From: Effrenium voratum
Lineage: Eukaryota > Sar > Dinophyceae > Suessiales > Symbiodiniaceae
Assembly: GCA_963377175.1 (NCBI GenBank)
Contig: CAUJNA010002857.1
Location: 62,001-126,000, forward strand
DNA: 64,000 nucleotides
Direction of reading: 5' to 3'
The notes under the pieces were generated by a model. The model was not told the origin of the DNA and searched no databases. It saw only the letters and a program-made list of their open reading frames with translations. The translations under genes and the position numbers were made by a program. This document shows positions 1 to 13,070 of this stretch, one piece after another. Position 1 is the stretch's first letter; every line of letters begins with the position of its first letter.

Positions 1-1580
<1,580 letters not shown>

Positions 1581-2039
1581 ATGTATGTATCCTTGCACTT
1601 CCCCTTTGCTCCCCAGTATTTCCCGCAAAAAAAAAACACGGTTTTTCCAGCGTTTTCGCAAAGAGGACGTCCAAAATCATTGAGTTTTTCCAGATTTTCG
1701 GCAAAAGGATGCAGGAAGCCCAAGCCAGCAAAAAAGCCGGCAGGGGGAATCGAGCCTGGGACCCCTGTTTTGCGACACCGGCTCCCCGAAGACTACGTTT
1801 AGTGGAACGTCATCAAATTGCCGCGCGGTACGTGGGGGACCCCCCCCCCAAAAAAAAAACCTACGTAATAGACGTCGGGCGGGGGGGGGTTAGGGGGGGG
1901 GTTATCCTTTATCCTCTCTTAGGTATCCAATAGTCCTCTCAGATGTATCCGACACGCCGAGCAATGTCGGCGGATTCTCCCAGTTTGGCCCCGTCCCCCT
2001 CCCCCCTGGTACGCCCGCTCTCGCCCCTTCGCTCTTTGT
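1581..2039. other. unique spacer with homopolymer runs
   Basis: Holds runs of A, C and G (1627-1636, 1842-1859, 1880-1900) and a short inverted repeat CCGACA...TGTCGG at 1949-1970. The inverted repeat and its flank recur at 12524-12551. No gene is supported. Confidence 0.6.
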
Positions 2040-5000
2040 CCGGCAGATATTGCCTGGATTGCTCGCCGTTGGCGCAGATCTGGATAGATTGCCGCAGATG
2101 TTGCCTGCGTCGCGCTCGCTGCGAATGTTGCCTGGACTGCTTGCTGCGAATTTGCGAGGATGCGTGCCGATGCGTGCCTTGCCTGGATCGCTTACCGCAG
2201 GTTCTGCCAGGGTGGCTTGCAAGAGGTTCCGCCTGGTTTGACTGCCACAGAGTTTGCCTGGGTTGCTTCGCGCAGAATTTGCCGGATTGTTTGCCACAGA
2301 TTTTGCTTGGATTGCTTGGCACCAATGTTGCCCGGATTGCTTCGCGCAGAATTTGCCGGATTGTTTGCCACAGATTTTGCTTGGATTGCTTGGCACCAAT
2401 GTTGCCCGGATTGCTTCGCGCAGAATTTGCCGGATTGTTTGCCACAGATTTTGCTTGGATCTGCTTGCCACCAATGTTGCCTGGGTTGCTTCGCGCAGAA
2501 TTTGCCGGATTGTTTGCCACAGATTTTGCTTGGATTGCTTGGCACCAATGTTGCCCGGATTGCTTCGCGCAGAATTTGCCGGATTGTTTGCCACAGATTC
2601 TGCTTGGATATGCTTGCCACCAATGTTGCCTGGGTTGCTTCGCGCAGAATTTGCCGGATTGTTTGCCACAGATTTTGCTTGGATTGCTTGGCACCAATGT
2701 TGCCCGGATTGCTTCGCGCAGAATTTGCCGGATTGTTTGCCACAGGTTTTGCTTTGGGATTATGCTTTGGCCACCAATGTTGCCCTGGGTTGCTTCGCGC
2801 AGAATTTGCCGGATTGTTTGCCACAGATTTTGCTTGGATTGCTTGGCACCAATGTTGCCCGGATTGCTTCGCGCAGAATTTGCCGGATTGTTTGCCACAG
2901 ATTCTGCTTGGATATGCTTGCCACCAATGTTGCCTGGGTTTGCTCGCGCAATTTTGAAGGATTTGTTTGCCACAGATTATTTGATTGGATAGATTGGCAC
3001 CTATGTTGCACGGAGAGCTTCGCGCAGCAATTTGACGGATTGTTTGCACAGATTTTGATTGGATTGCTTGGCAAAATGTTGCCCGATTGCTTCGTCGCAG
3101 AATTTGCGGATTGTTTGCCAAAGATTTTGTTGGTATTGCTTGCCAACCCAATGTTGCCCGGATTGCTTCGCGCAGAATTTGCCGGATTGTTTGCCACAGA
3201 TTTTGCTTGGATTGCTTGCCACCAATGTTGACCCGGATTGCTTCGCGCAGAATTTGCCGGATTGTTTGCCACAGATTTTGCTTGGATTGCTTGCCACCAA
3301 TGTTGCCCGGATTGCTTCGCGCAGAATTTGCCGGATGGTTTGCCACAGATTTTGCTTGGATTGCTTGCCACCAATGTTGCCCGGATTGCTTCGCGCAGAA
3401 TTTGCCGGATTGTTTGCCACAGATTTTGTTTGGATATGCTTGCCACCAATGTTGCCCGGATTGCTTCGCGCAGAGTTTGCCGGATTGTTTGCCACAGATT
3501 TTGCTTGGATTGCTTGCCACCAATGTTGCCCGGATTGCTTCGCGCAGAATTTGCCGGATTGTTTGCCACAGATTTTGCTTGGACTGCTTGCCACCAATGT
3601 TGCCCGGATTGCTTCGCGCAGAATTTGCCGGATTGTTTGCCACAGATTTTGCTTGGATTACTTGCCACCAATGTTGCCCGGATTGCTTCGCGCAGAATTT
3701 GCCGGATTGTTTGCCACAGATTGATATGCTTGCCACCAATGTTGCCCGGATTGCTTCGCGCAGAATTTGCCGGATTGTTTGCCACAGATTTTGCTTGGAT
3801 AGCTTGCCACCAATGTTGCCCGGATTGCTTCGCGCAGACCGCGGATTGTTTGCCGCTACAGATTTGCTTGGATTGTTGCCACCAATGTTGCCCCGATTGC
3901 TTCGCGCAGAATTTGCCGGATTGTTTGCCACAGATTTTGCTTGATTGCTTGCCACCATTGTTGCCCGGATTGCGCCAAGCGCAGAATTTGCCGGATGGTT
4001 TGCCACAGATTTTTGCTTGGATTGTTTGCCACGGCACCCGGATTGCTTCGCGCAGAATTTGCCGGATTAATGGCCACAGATTTTGCTTTGATTGTTTGCC
4101 ACTCAATGTTGCCCGGATTGCTTCGCGAATTTGCCGCTTGGATTGTTTGCCACAGATTTTGCTTTGGATTGCTTGCCACCAATGTTGCCCGGATTGCTTC
4201 ACGCAGTAATTTGCCGGATTGTTTGCCACAGATTTTGCTTGGATTGCTTGCCACCAATGTTGCCGGATTGCCTCGCGCAGAATTTGCCGGATTGTTTGCC
4301 ACAGATTTTGCTTGGACTGCTTGCCACCAATGTTGCCCGGATTGCTTCGCGCAGAATTTGCCGGATTGTTTGCCACAGATTTTGCTTGGATATGCTTGGC
4401 ACCAATGTTGCCCGGATTGCTTCGCGCAGAATTTGCCGGATTGTTTGCCACAGATTTTGCTTGGATTGCTTGCCACTAATTAATGTTGCCCGGATTGCTT
4501 CGCGCAGAATTTGCCGGATTGTTTGCCACAGATTTTGCTTGGATTGCTTGCCACCAACGTTGCCCGGATTGCTTCGCGCAGAATTTGCCGGATTGTTTGC
4601 CACAGATTTTGCTTGGATTGCTTGCACCAATGTTGCCCGGATTGCTTCGCGCAGAATTTGCCGGATTGTTTGCCACAGATTTTGCTTGGATTGCTTGGCA
4701 CCAATGCCCGGTCTTCGCGCAGAATTTGCCGGATTGTTTGCCACAGATTTTGCTTGGATTGCTTGCCACCAATGTTGCCCGGATTGCTTCGCGCAGAATT
4801 TGCCGGATTGTTTGCCACAGATTTTGCTTGGACTGCTTGCCACCAATGTTGCCCGGATTGCTTCGCGCAGAATTTGCCGGATTGTTTGCCACAGATTTTG
4901 CTTGGATTGCTTGGCACCAATGTTGCCCGGATTGCTTCGCGCAGAATTTGCCGGATTGTTTGCCACAGGTTTTGCTTGGATTGCTTCGCGCAGAATTTGC

Positions 5001-5710
5001 CGGATTGTTTGCCACAGATTTTGCTTGGATTGCTTGCCACCCATGTTGCCTGGATTGCTTCGCGCAGAATTTGCCGGATTGGATTGCTTGCCACCAATGT
5101 TGCCCGGATTGCTTCGCGCAGAATTTGCCGGATTGTTTGCCACATATGTTTCTTGGATTGCTTTCCACCAATGTTGCCCGGATTGCTTCGCGCAGAATTT
5201 GCCAGATTGTTTGCCACAGATTTTGCTTGGATTGCTTGCCACCAATGTTGCCCGGATTGCTTCGCGCAGAATTTGCCGGATTGTTTGCCACAGATTTTGC
5301 TTGGATTGCTTGGCACCAATGTTGCCCGGATTGCTTCGCGCAGAATTTGCCGGATAGTTGCCACAGGTTTTGCTTGGATTGTTTGCCACCAATGTTGCCC
5401 GGATTGCTTCGCGCAGAATTTGCCGGATTGTTTGCCACATATGTTTCTTGGATTGCTTGCCACCAATGCTTCGCGCAGAATTTGCCGGATTGTTTGCCAC
5501 AGATTTGGCGTGGATTGCTTGCCACCGATGTTGCCCGGATTGCTTGCCACAGATTTTACCTGGATTGATTGTGGTAGATTTGGCCTGCATTGCCTGTCGT
5601 TCATTTTGCCTGGATTCCCTGTCGTTTATTTTGCTTGGGTTGCCTGGATTACTTGCGGTAGATTGGGAGTGGATAGCCTGTCGCAGATTTTGCCTGGATT
5701 GCCCTACTTA
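2040..5710. repeat. 74-bp tandem satellite (about 44 copies)
   Basis: The core (about 2260-5540) repeats with a period of 74 bp; the CGCGCAG landmark falls at 2269, 2343, 2417 and so on. Each unit is built of three diverged 24-26-bp sub-units of the form TTGCC.GGATTGCTTGCCACA. The edges (2040-2260, 5540-5710) are more diverged and keep the 24-bp grain, as expected for an array homogenised in the middle. The unit has no stop codon in any of the six frames, so every frame is open for long stretches, with a peptide period of 74 codons (222 bp). Those frames shift into one another at indels, which argues against translation. Confidence 0.95.
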
Positions 5711-6340
5711 CGGCGATCTTTCGTGTTTTCCCTTCTCAAGTTTCTGAACTGAGGCACCGTACAGTATTGGTGGACGAAGTTTGAGAAGGAGATCTCAAAC
5801 ACAGAAAATTGCCAACAAACAGGTCATGTTACCCAGTTGTTGCCCCTAATTCTCAATATGTTTCACTACCTAACATTGGGGTGTCCGTCCTCATCCCCTA
5901 ACACCTCTAGCTCCTCAAAAGGGTGACGCACCGCAAATGTTTCTCCTGGCCTTGCCCGAGGACATGAGGGCCTGCTGAACTTGTGGGAGAGCTGCTGAAG
6001 AACTGCCTTGGGTGGCGCCTGGCAAATGTGGAGCCACATCCTCAGCCATGTGCCGAATGGGTGTATTCTTCTTGAGGGCGGCCTGTGTTCGCAGTGATTT
6101 TCAAGGGAAACTACATGGAAATCGCCAGATTGTGTGGTTTCCCAGTTTGACGTCATACAATGAACTTACAAGGGAATCACAACGGATAAGAATGTCAGAG
6201 ACGTAATGGACCGAACGGCATATCATTCTTGCGACGGTCCATTAGGAGCAGCTCATGATAAGAATACAGTAGATTTGAGACGGCAACACTACCAAAAAGT
6301 ATTAGAACCACTTCAAACAGTCTCCCATTTTGATATGGCA
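5711..6340. other. unique sequence, no gene recognised
   Basis: Moderate GC, stop codons in all frames, no repeat shared with the rest of the window noticed. It connects the satellite to the AT-rich island. Confidence 0.5.
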
Positions 6341-6351
6341 AAGGCGATGAA

Positions 6352-6971
6352 ATGGATGATTTAAGAGATGAAGCAACAGAGGCACTGGACGCTACAATGG
6401 ACGTTGCTGAGGAACAAATGAGTCAAGTTTCTCAGGGCGTTAGACAACAGCATTTTGACAACATGAACCAAGAATGAAGCAAATTGATGTAGGTTTAGGT
6501 CGAGATCTAGCAAATACATTTCAACGAACACAATCATCTCAAGATATAGCAACCGTTGCTTCAAGTTCTTCTCAGACACCAGAGTCAGTAGCAAAAGCAA
6601 TTAAACCACCAAAAACCAGGAAAGCAGAAACGAAAGCAAAAACAACAGCAACAGCAACAGCAAAAGCAACAGCAAAAGCATAAAAAAGGCATCATGGGAA
6701 GCAACAACAATGCAAGACAATGGCAGTAGAAAGCATCAGAGATGATGCACAAAAACGACAAGAAGAGATGAGACCAACAGCAAGAAGTAAAATGAACAAA
6801 GAAGAAATTAACAACATGCTCAAAGCATTACAGCACACTCCCGAAGTAGCACAAGCGTCGACGTCAGCTTCATCTAGATTACAACCTGACAAAGATACAG
6901 ACGGCAAGACACCTGAAATCACCAAACCAAAAAGACAATACAAAAAGATAGAACAGCACCCTCACGAATGA
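6352..6971 (+). pseudogene. AT-rich island with three consecutive K/A/Q/T-rich frames, unknown
   Basis: Three short frames follow each other on the plus strand: 6352-6477 (41 aa, acidic, begins MDDLRDEATEALD), 6474-6683 (69 aa, overlapping the first by ATGA and ending in a Lys/Ala/Thr tract) and 6720-6971 (83 aa, containing KMNKEEINNMLKAL and a basic tail). Base composition is clearly more A-rich than the rest of the window, and codon choice ends in A/T, unlike the GC-ending LRR exons. One reading is a single foreign or retroposed coding sequence broken by frameshifts; another is chance openness in A-rich DNA. I recognise no family. Confidence 0.35.
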
Positions 6972-9900
6972 CTATACAACTGTTGGACGAAGCATTCAAA
7001 GAAGGATTGAACAAAGGGAGAATAAAATAAACATGAATTTAGTAGATACAACAATACGGTTGACAAATGCAAGAACAACAAACACAGAAAGGAAGATGTA
7101 AACTCAGTTCAGTCGTTAGACCTAGAATTAATAGATAAGAAACATTTTCTTCCTTTATGCATGTTCTTGGTTCTACTGCATCTTTCGACGTAGGGATTGC
7201 ATCTCTCAACACGTCGCCTTTGGGAAAGACAAAGACGTCTCAGGATATCTCAGGAAACATCGCCACCGACGCCGAAGGCAGAAGTGTCGGCTCGGCATCC
7301 AGTCCCAGGCTGAGGCATGAAACAAACATGTGAACTACACACGAACGTCTCCGAACATGTCCGCATGGAGAAAAACAACTCCTAAGTTTTGAAATAATGT
7401 TCGAGGTGCTGAAAAATCAAATTCAAAGTGTTACAGATTTGCGCCGTAGTCCGGGACATACACTTAGAAACGAAAACTACCGGCTGGCACATCATGAAAT
7501 AAACACCAAAAGTACACTGCTCGCACTTATTTTTGCAGAGACTGTCCCTACTAACTTGCTCTAGGCTCTGATTGTGGCTTATCTGACCAGATAACTGACA
7601 CCCGAAGTGGCCTGTGAATCTCCTCAACCCTCTCGTGTTCCACCTCAATGTGCCACGAGGTGCGCCAACACGCCGTCCGACGTCCTTTCTCACATGCAGC
7701 ATCTCCTCCTCATGTTCCATCTTCATGTCGATAGGACTTGCACCATTTCTTCACCGCTCAAATTCCGGGCTTGCGTGCCTCTCGCCTGTTCCTCCGGCGT
7801 CTCAGTGGCCCTTCCTCTCTCCAGTGAAATCGTGAAATCGTCTATTGGGAGGTGCCGGCTGTTCGTGAAATCGGTTGCCATCAGTTTGGAGTTGGGCATG
7901 GGGCTCCGCGCCCAGAGGCCCGGGAGGTTCTTCCCGGAATCCACTTGCAACGGAGGCGGGAGACGGACGGAGATCGGAGGCTTGGTCGTTGATTTCTTGT
8001 CCCTCTCCGTGACTTCTGGAGAGAGTTTACAAGTGAGGGCCCGGCTTTTTCAAGAAGCCAGAAACAGGGAAGAACGTGCAGCCGCAAAGGTGGCGTGAAG
8101 TTGTGTGACAGCAAGGAAAGCCGGATCACAACAGCGGGGGGGGGGGGGGGAATCGAACCAAGCCGGCGAAACAACCTGTCATGTTGGTCTAAAGTGATCA
8201 AACAACCCATGAAAAAGATCAAGGTTAATGGGGATGGTCATGAAATGCCATGGACGCTTTTACGGTTCTAGACGTGGTGGGGTGGGCTTGTTCTGGGCAC
8301 ATGTGCCATGGCCAAGCTTCCTTTGTGCCTTGAAAATGGAGGCCAGTGTCCAATCCCACTTGCAAACCGATCTGTTGTTCCTCCTATCAGGTGTCGACTG
8401 ATGTTTGAAGCTTGAGATGCGAAAGCCTTTCCGCATCCTGTTTCAAGCCTTGCAATTGTTTTCGAGTCTGCAGCTAGCGCCATTGGCGACCAGATTGGCA
8501 GCGCCCCCTGTCGTTTTTCTCTCAGTTGACCTTGTCTCAGCTTGCCATTGCCGCGAAGCCCCGGCCCCATGTCTGGCCAAAAGTTCACCGGTTGCTCAAC
8601 CACTGTGAAAAGATGAGTTTTTTTTGCCACTCTTGGCAGCCACGCTACGAGGAAAGCTGTGCTCGAACGGCAGGATCGCCGGGGCGATCCAAGTGAGCCT
8701 GTGGCTTCCGGCAGAGCGCCATCCTGGCGCACACCGTCCAGCGCAGTGCCTCAAAATTGCTCCTTTGCTGAGGCGCACACTGCTCTTTGACAGACCCAAG
8801 ACTTCTTTCACAAATGGCTTGCACTTATGCGCTGGCCAGTGTTGTTCCCATGGGTGTTTCTAAGCAAAGAATGCAGAAATTGTGTTATCCCCTAGTTTCA
8901 CTTTGCCTGGCCTTGGTCGAGGCCATGTTCAGACTAGTTCAGAGGAAGCGAGGAAACACTTTGTAGGAGGCAAACCACATTGGATGCCTCTAAGCAGCAC
9001 GACAAATACATGTGCGAAGCTCGTGTGGCGATTTTGAGGCGGGGCAGGCGGAATTCATCATTTTGCGTCGCACACATGCCTTTTGTTTTGGGTCTTGTTT
9101 GGTTGGAAACAGTCTCCCTTGAATCATGTGCCCGTGAATCTTGTAATTTCTGCGAAAATCAACAGCCTGGGCATGGACGCCCTTCACCTTTGCCGTTCTG
9201 GCTCAGCATACAGATCGATCTGCGCAAGTGTGTTTCACAAAGTCCGTTTCACATTGCAGGAATGGGGGGTTGCATGTGCCTCCCCAGTTTCACACTCTCG
9301 ACCTATGCTCAGGCTGGATACTGCTGGTTGATATGCGGACAAACATGGGAAGCACAGCAAAGTTGCAAGTTAATTAGAATCACAGAAGAGAACCGTGAGG
9401 GTCTGCACAAGTTTTGCTTTGCGAGGAAAGTTGTGGGTGTGTTTGGTGGGAGTGGAAACAATGCGGAAGAAATGGACAGAATCTCCAAAGCGGATCAATC
9501 CTGGTGGTTAGGGGTCGAGCCCGAAATTGACTCCCAAGGCCCTGCAGTCGAACCTTTGCTTGAGATGCATGTCGTACTTTTGGCGGGAATACTTGCTAGC
9601 CGCGCTTGTGAGGAGACACTGTAGTCGTTTGGTTTGGACATGTCCTTGGGGAAATAATGCTTTGTGAGTAGGGGTCCCCAGTTCCAGGTTTTGTGTCAAG
9701 TCTCATGTTTCGAAAGTACTCCCCCCTTTCCCGAAAAAGTTCACCGATGATTGCACTTCTTTGCGGCCCGGTGTCTCCTTCAAACCGGAGTGAGTCGTGG
9801 CCCAGCAGAGTGGGTTGGCTGAGCTTGAGACTTGCCCGAAAGTAACTTGCGCAACATTTGCCAAGCTGCCAGCACTAACTTTGCACCGATTTTCCACCCA

Positions 9901-10239
9901 GTCCGAATGCTAAATTAGAATGGGCCAGCTCTAAGCAATAATATATTCTAAACTAGGCATTTATCCCACTGACCTCTCCTCCAATCGTATTAGGAACCCT
10001 GTGCCATCATTCAATACGGACTCGTTCTGAAAAGACCAACAGTTTGTGGTGTCCATTTAAATCCGGAACGAGCCCGAACCAAACTAGTTGGGTTTTGCGA
10101 GCACAGCGCGCTCTGACCTAAGGCGTTCTGACTTTAAGGTGGCGTGCCCCCGACCAAACCACGCAGTTGAAGGAGTGTTCCCTATCACATGTCCCGCTTG
10201 AAGAATCGCTGGAGTCCATGCATCCAGCAGAACAATGTT
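6972..10239. other. long non-coding stretch, no gene recognised
   Basis: No frame shows a recognisable domain; the longest frames overlap on opposite strands and lack family signatures. A G run at 8138-8150 is followed by GGAATCGAACC, a tRNA B-box-like word on the minus strand, without a foldable tRNA around it. Confidence 0.5.
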
Positions 10240-10740
10240 TGTCAGCTGGAAGGTATGGGTGGCCACTTGTCAAGCACCTGTGGGCGTTGCTTGGTGTAGA
10301 GGGTGGTCAAGGCACCAGGTGGGGAGCCGATCTGCGGACAGACCGATGCGCAGGTGCCATCAGGCCTGGGGCTCAGGTCGATTTTCAGCCTAGGGCCTCA
10401 GCGTACAATGTCGGAGTGGAGAAAAAATGGGTAATTTGGCTCAGATTTTCATGCCACCGACTCCTATGAACTGTTGCTCACTCGAATTGTGAAGCACGCA
10501 TGCCACATTCAAAAACATAGATTGAAATAGCAGGTTGGCATATTGTGTTGCCATCGCTTATGAGGGAGTGGGCGGGCAGAAGTTTTCAACTGGAGGCGAC
10601 GATTCTGAGCACAAGAAGAAGGAAGAGGCGTGCGCCTGTGTTTCTAAGGCCAAGCTGAGCTCCAACCAGGGATTGGGAATCCGAGCAAGTGCTTGCCTCC
10701 TCCGACCTTCGACCAGATGTGAGCTTCAATAGACTTGATG
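10240..10740. repeat. diverged dispersed repeat, copy 1
   Basis: Shares with 11690-12080, 12640-13070 and 15285-15690 an ordered set of short blocks: a GGCACCAGG-like block, a CTGACAGGC/GACAGACCG block, then GGGCGGGCAGAAG followed 30-50 bases later by AAGAAGGAAGAGGCG. The copies are strongly diverged. Nature unknown. Confidence 0.5.
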
Positions 10741-11689
10741 GCTGTTAGGCGTGGATTTTCCTTTGGGGAGAGCACTCTTCAGCAGATGAATTTGGCTTGG
10801 ACATGATTGGATTAAAGGGGCCACCAGAGAGCGGCGTTGTGTTGAAATACAATCATTGATGTAGCGCAAGCCGTCAGAGAGAACCAAGGGCATTTTTTTA
10901 TGTACCGAGCATGTTTAATGTTTTGTGTCACACATCAATCTTATTCTTGCCTTCCTTGTAGGTTCGGGCTCCCTGCGCTCCATCCCTCAGGTCGTGCCCA
11001 GGTGCTTCCCTTCTGCCGCCCTGAGCTCCGTCCCACAATTTCCCCTATGAATGCCATCCTGAGTTAGCCATGGTGGCGCAGATTTCTGCAAACCATGTGC
11101 ACACTACAGGTTGGCTTTTGCCACAAGGGCCTTCCTAGGTTGCTACCCTTCTCAAGCGTGTTCATAAGGCTTGTTGCATTCCCATGTTCCTCTACATCGT
11201 GAAACTTGCTAGTAGCACAAAGTTCCCGTCCCTGCTCGCTTTCATTGCGGCACTGTTGGTTTTGCGATAGACCGTGATTCAGCAAGCTTCTTTTCTTCAA
11301 GATCTGCTTTATCTCACTGTCATCATGCTTTTCTGCGCCCTCCTCTTTTGAGGCTGTGGGCACTCCTGTACTTTCAAGGTTGTTTTTCCGGCACTGGTGA
11401 AGTCTTCAGAACTTCGGCAAGGCACTGGCGTCAGGCTCTTTGCTTCCAGTCAGTGGCAAACCATCTTTTCTTGCCACCAAGTCTGTTTCTTCCTGGAGCA
11501 CAAAGCCGGAGTGACACGAAATAGAATAGGCTGCAAATCATATCCACTTCCTCAATCAAACTGCAAATGCTCAGTCACGAGTACTTGTGCATTGTGCAGA
11601 GGAGATAGCAAAGGGCAGTAAACTGCTTTGTCCAAACCGCGCATGGACAAACATTGGCCATGATGGTTGGAAGTCAAAGGATTGAGGAG

Positions 11690-12420
11690 CTTGTGTCAAG
11701 GCTTCGAGAATCAGCTCAAAGGGATCTCCGGTCCATGATGCACCTCCAAAAACCCATAGGAAGCCGATCTCTCCGGGAAAAACAAAAACCGAGACGCAAC
11801 GCCAGGCTGATGTGCCAGTTTCGGGCCCGGTGGCTCAGACCGTCGCTCGTCCAGACGGCTTTCACAAAGTGCATCTGTATGTACGTGATTCAGCTGATAT
11901 TTGAATTAAGCAGTCGCAGGCGCAGCTCACAAGCGACGTTTTGCTCATTCGGTGCAGCTTGTGGCAGAGAGGGCGGTCGCAAGCTTGAATCCGGAGGAGA
12001 CAATCTTCCAGAGAGCAAGAAGGAAGAGGCGCGCACCTTGAATGTTGTGCCATGTTTTGCTTGTTCTTTTTGAGAAGCCCCATCGTCTTTGATAAGATGT
12101 CGAAACATATGGGTGGGTTGGTCAGAAGTATGGGAAGTTTTTGCTTGGCCTGGAGAGGCCCAGGAGCTGCAGGCTGCAGGCGAGCAGGCAGGGGCAGGGG
12201 CTTTGAGCTGCGATGGAAGTGGCTGGATGGCTGGAAGTGAATCAATATCAAAAAAGGTCTTGTCCCACGTGCTCCAGCTTGCATCACGATGCGTGAAACA
12301 TCGTCAAGGCACATCCCCCTGTTTTCCACATCAAGCGCGTCATGTTTTGCTACCCCAGGAGTCGAAGGTGGAGTTGACCAGCTAAGATACAGGCTGCTCG
12401 AAGAGATGATTTCCTAGCAG
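11690..12420. repeat. diverged dispersed repeat, copy 2
   Basis: Contains GGCCCGGTGGCTCAGACCG (11826-11844), AGAGAGGGCGGTCGCAAG and AAGAAGGAAGAGGCGCGC. Its right part (12240-12420, with a GTGGAGTTGACCAGC block) also matches 15780-15975, so the duplicated unit spans at least 700 bp. No coding content recognised. Confidence 0.55.
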
Positions 12421-12479
12421 CCTGGGATGGTGACGGTGGCATGGATGCCTGGTGAGCGCAGTTTTCAATCGGGCTGCTG

Positions 12480-13070
12480 AACGGCTTTGGATCGAGCCAG
12501 GGGGGGTTATCCTCTCTCTACAGTATCCGACACGCCGATTAATGTCGGCGGATCTACCCTTAGTTGTTGGCTTCCCGATGCAAGTTGTGCGAGTTCGGAT
12601 TGGGGCCCATCACCCCCACTGGAGGGCGATGAGCTGGGGCAACTCAACCCTTCAAACACTGCTCATTGCAGGGGGTAACCAAGCGACCAGGGCAAGGGAA
12701 GCCGGGCCCTGAAAAAAAGACGCGCTGACAGGCAGACGGGCAGGCGCCGCCAAGCCCGGGGCTTAGACCGATGTTGGCCCAAACATGCCATTTGGAGTCA
12801 AGACTTTGCATAACCTATTATGTCTTCGCATGTTTATGGGTTGCATGTGGCAAAGAACGGCGCTTTCCGCAAATACTGGAAGAAGTGTTTAAGTTTCACT
12901 TCTTAGAAGCTGATGCCAGTTTGCACCAGTGCTGCTCAAGTTGTCAAGCGCCCGCAAAGAAGAGGGTTGCCCCTTTCAGCCGGCGCAACTTGTGATAGAG
13001 AGGGCGGCCGAAAGTCAAAGCTGGAGGTGGCACCCCCCCAGGCCAGACGCTGACGGAGGCGCGCGCATTG
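12480..13070. repeat. diverged dispersed repeat, copy 3, with CCGACA/TGTCGG element
   Basis: The left part (12500-12560) repeats the GGGGGTTATCC...TATCCGACACGCCGA...AATGTCGGCGGAT words found at 1895-1975, including the inverted repeat CCGACA/TGTCGG. The right part (12990-13070) carries the AGAGAGGGCGG and GGAGGCGCGC blocks of the family. No gene seen. Confidence 0.45.

Noticed and set aside
1735..1800. tRNA gene on the minus strand (GGCTCGATTCC word)
   Set aside because: The presumed T-arm does not pair and no acceptor or D-arm could be folded.
2260..5540. CRISPR-like array
   Set aside because: Repeats are head-to-tail without unique spacers, and the genome is eukaryotic.
1943..5590. Overlapping 200-600-codon frames on both strands (K/Q/N-rich or Cys/Leu-rich repeats)
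   Set aside because: All six frames are open because the 74-bp unit lacks stops; frames swap at indels, as in satellite DNA.
8135..8220. tRNA or SINE with B-box GGTTCGATTCC on the minus strand
   Set aside because: Only the B-box word is present; no convincing A-box at the proper distance and no cloverleaf.
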